Positions 62,072-64,000 of a DNA stretch of 64,000 nt are shown in pieces. The notes under the pieces were generated by a model. That model was not told where the DNA came from. It did not search any database and saw nothing but the letters and a program-made list of their open reading frames with translations. Each line of letters begins with the position of its first letter. Position 1 is the first letter of the stretch. A program made the translations under genes and the position numbers. Origin of the DNA: a bacterium (GTDB lineage Bacteria; BMS3Abin14); contig CP070719.1 of the NCBI GenBank assembly GCA_020350725.1, positions 781,026 through 845,025 of the forward strand, read 5' to 3'.

Positions 62072-62255
62072 GCGGCGTCTCAAGGGACGCCTCGGTGGTC
62101 CTCTGTGGTAAAGGTTATAATCATCGAGATTGCTTCACTCAGGTACCGGTTCGCAATGACAACCGCTTTTCTCGCCGCGACCCCGCGTCGGTCTTTCGCC
62201 CCACCGCCCCTTCGCCCCCTCTGGACCCTGGCCTCTGGACTCTGGACTCATTCCT
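62072..62255. repeat. Dispersed repeat B, copy 2
   Basis: Direct repeat of the following copy at an offset of 229 nt: GTCTCAAGGGACGCCTC, GTGGTCCTCTGTGGTAAAGG, ATTGCTTCACTCAGG, CGGTTCGCAATGACAACCGC and the CTGGACTCTGGACTC tail. It lacks a 25-nt segment (GCCTGTCGAAGGG) present in copies 1 and 3. Confidence 0.88.
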
Positions 62256-62300
62256 GCCCCTCGCCCCACCGCTCCATCCCAATAACTGTGGCACTCTGTG

Positions 62301-62511
62301 GCGGTGTCTCAAGGGACACCTCTGTGGTCCTCTGTGGTAAAGGTTATAACCATCGAGATTGCTTCACTCAGGTATCGGTTCGCAATGACAACCGCTTTTC
62401 TCGCCGCGACCCCGCGTCGGTCTTTCGCCTGCCCTGAGCCTGTCGAAGGGCCCCACCGCCCTACCGCCCCTTCGCCCCCTCTGGACCCTGGACTCTGGAC
62501 TCTGGACTCAA
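62301..62511. repeat. Dispersed repeat B, copy 3 (overlaps mutY 3' end)
   Basis: Nearly identical to copy 2 over about 120 nt and to copy 1 over the region that includes GCCTGAGCCTGTCGAAGGG. Its right part supplies the last codons and the stop of mutY. Confidence 0.88.
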
Positions 62512-63744
62512 TTCCCCCCGCGTCCGCTTTTCGCCCCCTCCCTTCTGCATCCATTCTTCCAGCGCCCTCACGATCCGCCGGTTGGCGCTCGGCATCGCCA
62601 GTCCCTCCAGCTCCTCAGGGGTCACCCACCTCGCCTCGGGCCGATTAAGCTTCCCCCCCTGCCTGCCGCACAGAAACACATGCAATCTCACCCGGAAACG
62701 GGTGTAGTTGTGGGTGAACACCCCCAGCTTCTCGTACACCCTGATCCTCAACCCGGTTTCTTCCCTCACCTCTCTGACCACCGCAGCTTCGGCCGTCTCC
62801 ACCGTGCTTCCCCCTCCACGCCCTCGCGTCGGTTCTTTGCCCCTTCTGGACTCTGGACGCTGGACTCTGGACTCATTTCCCCCTGCGTCCCCGCGTCCCA
62901 GCGTACCCTCATCTGCGCGTCCTGCCACCGTTCCGATCTTCCCTCCCGGAAACTCCCACATCCCCGCCAGAAGGCCTCCGGGGGGCCGGCGCTGGACGAG
63001 GACCTTACTCCTCCAGAGCACAACGCCGAGGGCGGCCTCTATCCGCCGGACGTCTTCCCTCCTCACGGCGGGAGGGAAGTCGTCCACGGTACCCGCCTTC
63101 ATCGCCCGGCACCACCGGGCGATGGGACATTCCCGGCAAGCGGGATCGCGGGGAGTGCACACGGAGGCCCCCAGGTCCATGACGGCCTGGTTGAAATCCC
63201 CCGGGCGGTCCGTGGGAACCATCCGGGAAACGGCCCTGGTCAGGTATCTCCGGGCCTCCCCCCTCGTTTTCAGCCGGCTCCCGTCGTTTTCATGCGAGAC
63301 CGCCAGCAGCCTGGACAGGACCCGGAAGACGTTGGCGTCAACTGCCGGCACCCGGAGGCCGAAGGCGATGGATGCGACGGCCCCGGCCGTGTAATCCCCC
63401 ACACCGGGAAGCCTCTTCAGGGAACCGGGATCCCGTTGGAGCTCTCCCCCGTATGAACGGACGACCTCACGGGCTGCCCGGTGGAGGTTGCGTGCCCTCC
63501 GGTAGTAGCCCAGACCCTCCCAGGAACGGAGGACGTCCGCCTCCCCGGCTTCCGCCAGGTCCCGGATGGTGGGATATCTTTCCATCCATCGGTTGAAATG
63601 GGGGATGACTGCCGCCACGGTGGTCTGCTGGAGCATGACCTCGGAGACGAGGACGGCGTAAGGGTCGGGATGGTCCCTCCAGGGCAGTTCCCGCCTGGCC
63701 TCGTCGTACCAGGCGAGAAGGGCGGCGGTGAGGTTGGGAGCCAA
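62461..63744 (-). CDS. mutY: A/G-specific adenine glycosylase MutY with repeat-derived insertion
   Basis: DNA repair glycosylase removing A opposite 8-oxoG. The N-terminal catalytic part is intact: RELPWRDHPDPYAVLVSEVMLQQT (catalytic Glu), the helix-hairpin-helix LPGVGDYTAGAVAS with VDANVFRVLSRL (catalytic Asp), and the iron-sulfur cluster Cys set with spacing 6-2-5. The C-terminal NUDIX-like domain is interrupted: between EFPGGKI and ETAEAAVVREVREETGL lie about 45 residues encoded by a dispersed repeat copy, and the C-terminal tail is repeat-derived too. The start is uncertain: TTG 63744 keeps only conserved sequence; GTG 63831, overlapping the upstream permease stop, would add a Lys/Arg/Ser-rich leader. 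Confidence 0.85.
   Translation of the reverse strand: MAPNLTAALLAWYDEARRELPWRDHPDPYAVLVSEVMLQQTTVAAVIPHFNRWMERYPTIRDLAEAGEADVLRSWEGLGYYRRARNLHRAAREVVRSYGGELQRDPGSLKRLPGVGDYTAGAVASIAFGLRVPAVDANVFRVLSRLLAVSHENDGSRLKTRGEARRYLTRAVSRMVPTDRPGDFNQAVMDLGASVCTPRDPACRECPIARWCRAMKAGTVDDFPPAVRREDVRRIEAALGVVLWRSKVLVQRRPPGGLLAGMWEFPGGKIGTVAGRADEGTLGRGDAGGNESRVQRPESRRGKEPTRGRGGGSTVETAEAAVVREVREETGLRIRVYEKLGVFTHNYTRFRVRLHVFLCGRQGGKLNRPEARWVTPEELEGLAMPSANRRIVRALEEWMQKGGGEKRTRGELSPESRVQGPEGAKGR
62803..62936 (-). repeat. Partial dispersed repeat B in frame inside mutY
   Basis: CGCGTCGGTTCTTTGCCCC, then CTTCTGGACTCTGGACGC, TGGACTCTGGACTCATTTCC and CCGCGTCCC repeat the right half of copies 1-3. The segment has no stop in the mutY frame and expands the NUDIX box by about 42 residues (NESRVQRPESRRGKEP on the protein). 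Confidence 0.8.
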
Positions 63745-63827
63745 CGAGGTGAAAGGTGAAAGGTTAAAGGTTAAAGAAGAACTGCGAAGCCCTTTCCCCT
63801 TTCCCCTTTCTTCTTTCCCCTTTCTTC
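63745..63827. repeat. Purine/pyrimidine-biased repeat before mutY
   Basis: GGTGAAAGGTGAAAGGTTAA and CCCTTTCCCCTTTCCCC words occupy the gap between the ABC-2 permease stop and the conserved start of mutY. Similar GGAAAGG/CCTTT words occur at 14520-14560 and 14635-14665. Confidence 0.65.
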
Positions 63828-64000
63828 TCACATCCTCGCCCCCCGGAACAGGGCCGCGCCCAGGGTGAGAAGGGCCGCCGAGACCCCGGTGAGGACCATC
63901 AGGTCGAAGCCGGGACCGATGGCGGACTTGCCGATGAGGGCCCACCTCAGTCCGTCCACCCCGTAAGTCAGGGGGTTGAGGTAGGCGGCACCCTTGAGGA
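63828..64000 (-). CDS. ABC-2 type transporter permease (partial, C-terminus only)
   Basis: The last 57 residues of a membrane protein that begins off the right edge. The visible AAYLNPLTYGVDGLRWALIG is the conserved NPLTYxVDxxR motif near the end of ABC-2 permeases (NodJ/YadH/DrrB type). It is followed by a hydrophobic helix (LMVLTGVSAALLTLGAALF) and the terminal FRGARM. Exported substrate unknown. Its ATGTGA end overlaps a possible GTG start of mutY. Confidence 0.85.
   Translation of the reverse strand, partial: LKGAAYLNPLTYGVDGLRWALIGKSAIGPGFDLMVLTGVSAALLTLGAALFRGARM

Noticed and set aside
61860-62511. Possible CRISPR array
   Set aside because: Repeats are of unequal length and degenerate, with no regular 25-40-nt repeat and unique spacer alternation, and no cas genes are nearby.

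Overview
The window reads as a GC-rich chromosome segment from a Gram-negative, deltaproteobacterial (Desulfobacterota-like) organism. The evidence is multihaem c-type cytochromes beside an outer-membrane porin, a TRAP transporter, sigma-54 two-component regulation, several lipoproteins and OMP-like proteins ending in Phe, and a Fur-controlled iron importer. The taxonomic call is inference; there is no rRNA here. About 60 protein genes, one tRNA and several repeat families are supported.

Layout. 1-3.8 kb: Fe(III) ABC importer (fbpABC-like, C-end of the ATPase off the left edge) and fur, each preceded by a near-consensus Fur box. 3.9-8 kb: glycerate 2-kinase, a MidA-type methyltransferase and enolase; glycerate kinase and enolase meet at 2-phosphoglycerate. 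8.5-14.5 kb: rhomboid protease, two tandem GNAT paralogues, a small lipoprotein, TatA, and a sigma-54 response regulator with its sensor kinase. 14.7-21.3 kb: a stand-alone protein resembling the archaeal threonyl-tRNA synthetase editing domain, threonine synthase, a lipase-like hydrolase, an orphan CheR, a phosphoesterase, an SGNH hydrolase, an M41-like HEAGH peptidase and an unknown secreted protein.

21.6-38 kb is the main accessory block. One operon holds MFS transporter, CoA-acylating aldehyde dehydrogenase, cupin and type II 3-dehydroquinate dehydratase. A second holds TRAP transporter plus a ThDP-dependent enzyme. A third holds zinc alcohol dehydrogenase and an HMG-CoA-lyase-like enzyme. 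Two IclR regulators and shared operator-like words accompany them. Immediately beyond lie two 3-dehydroquinate synthases side by side, one fused to shikimate kinase. The substrate is unknown; this is the best candidate for an undescribed pathway.

38.4-42 kb: carbamoyltransferase, DUF5989, SxtJ-like and SGNH hydrolase cassette. 42-45.7 kb: AT-rich island, a perfect 22-bp inverted repeat, tRNA-Ala(GGC), a protein with a histone-H1-like tail and a PAS/GAF histidine kinase. 45.9-49.5 kb: four uncharacterised envelope genes, the last with eight repeats of exactly 37 residues. 49.6-53.6 kb: YbaK deacylase, CoA-type NUDIX hydrolase, SerA and a small OMP. 53.7-57.5 kb: a compact porin-cytochrome conduit (porin, ten-haem periplasmic cytochrome, lipoprotein cytochrome with unusual haem motifs), probably for electron transfer across the outer membrane. 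57.7-64 kb: a small unknown gene, an M16 peptidase, an alpha/beta hydrolase, a repeat field, and mutY, which carries a copy of the dispersed repeat inside its NUDIX box; the tail of an ABC-2 permease closes the window.
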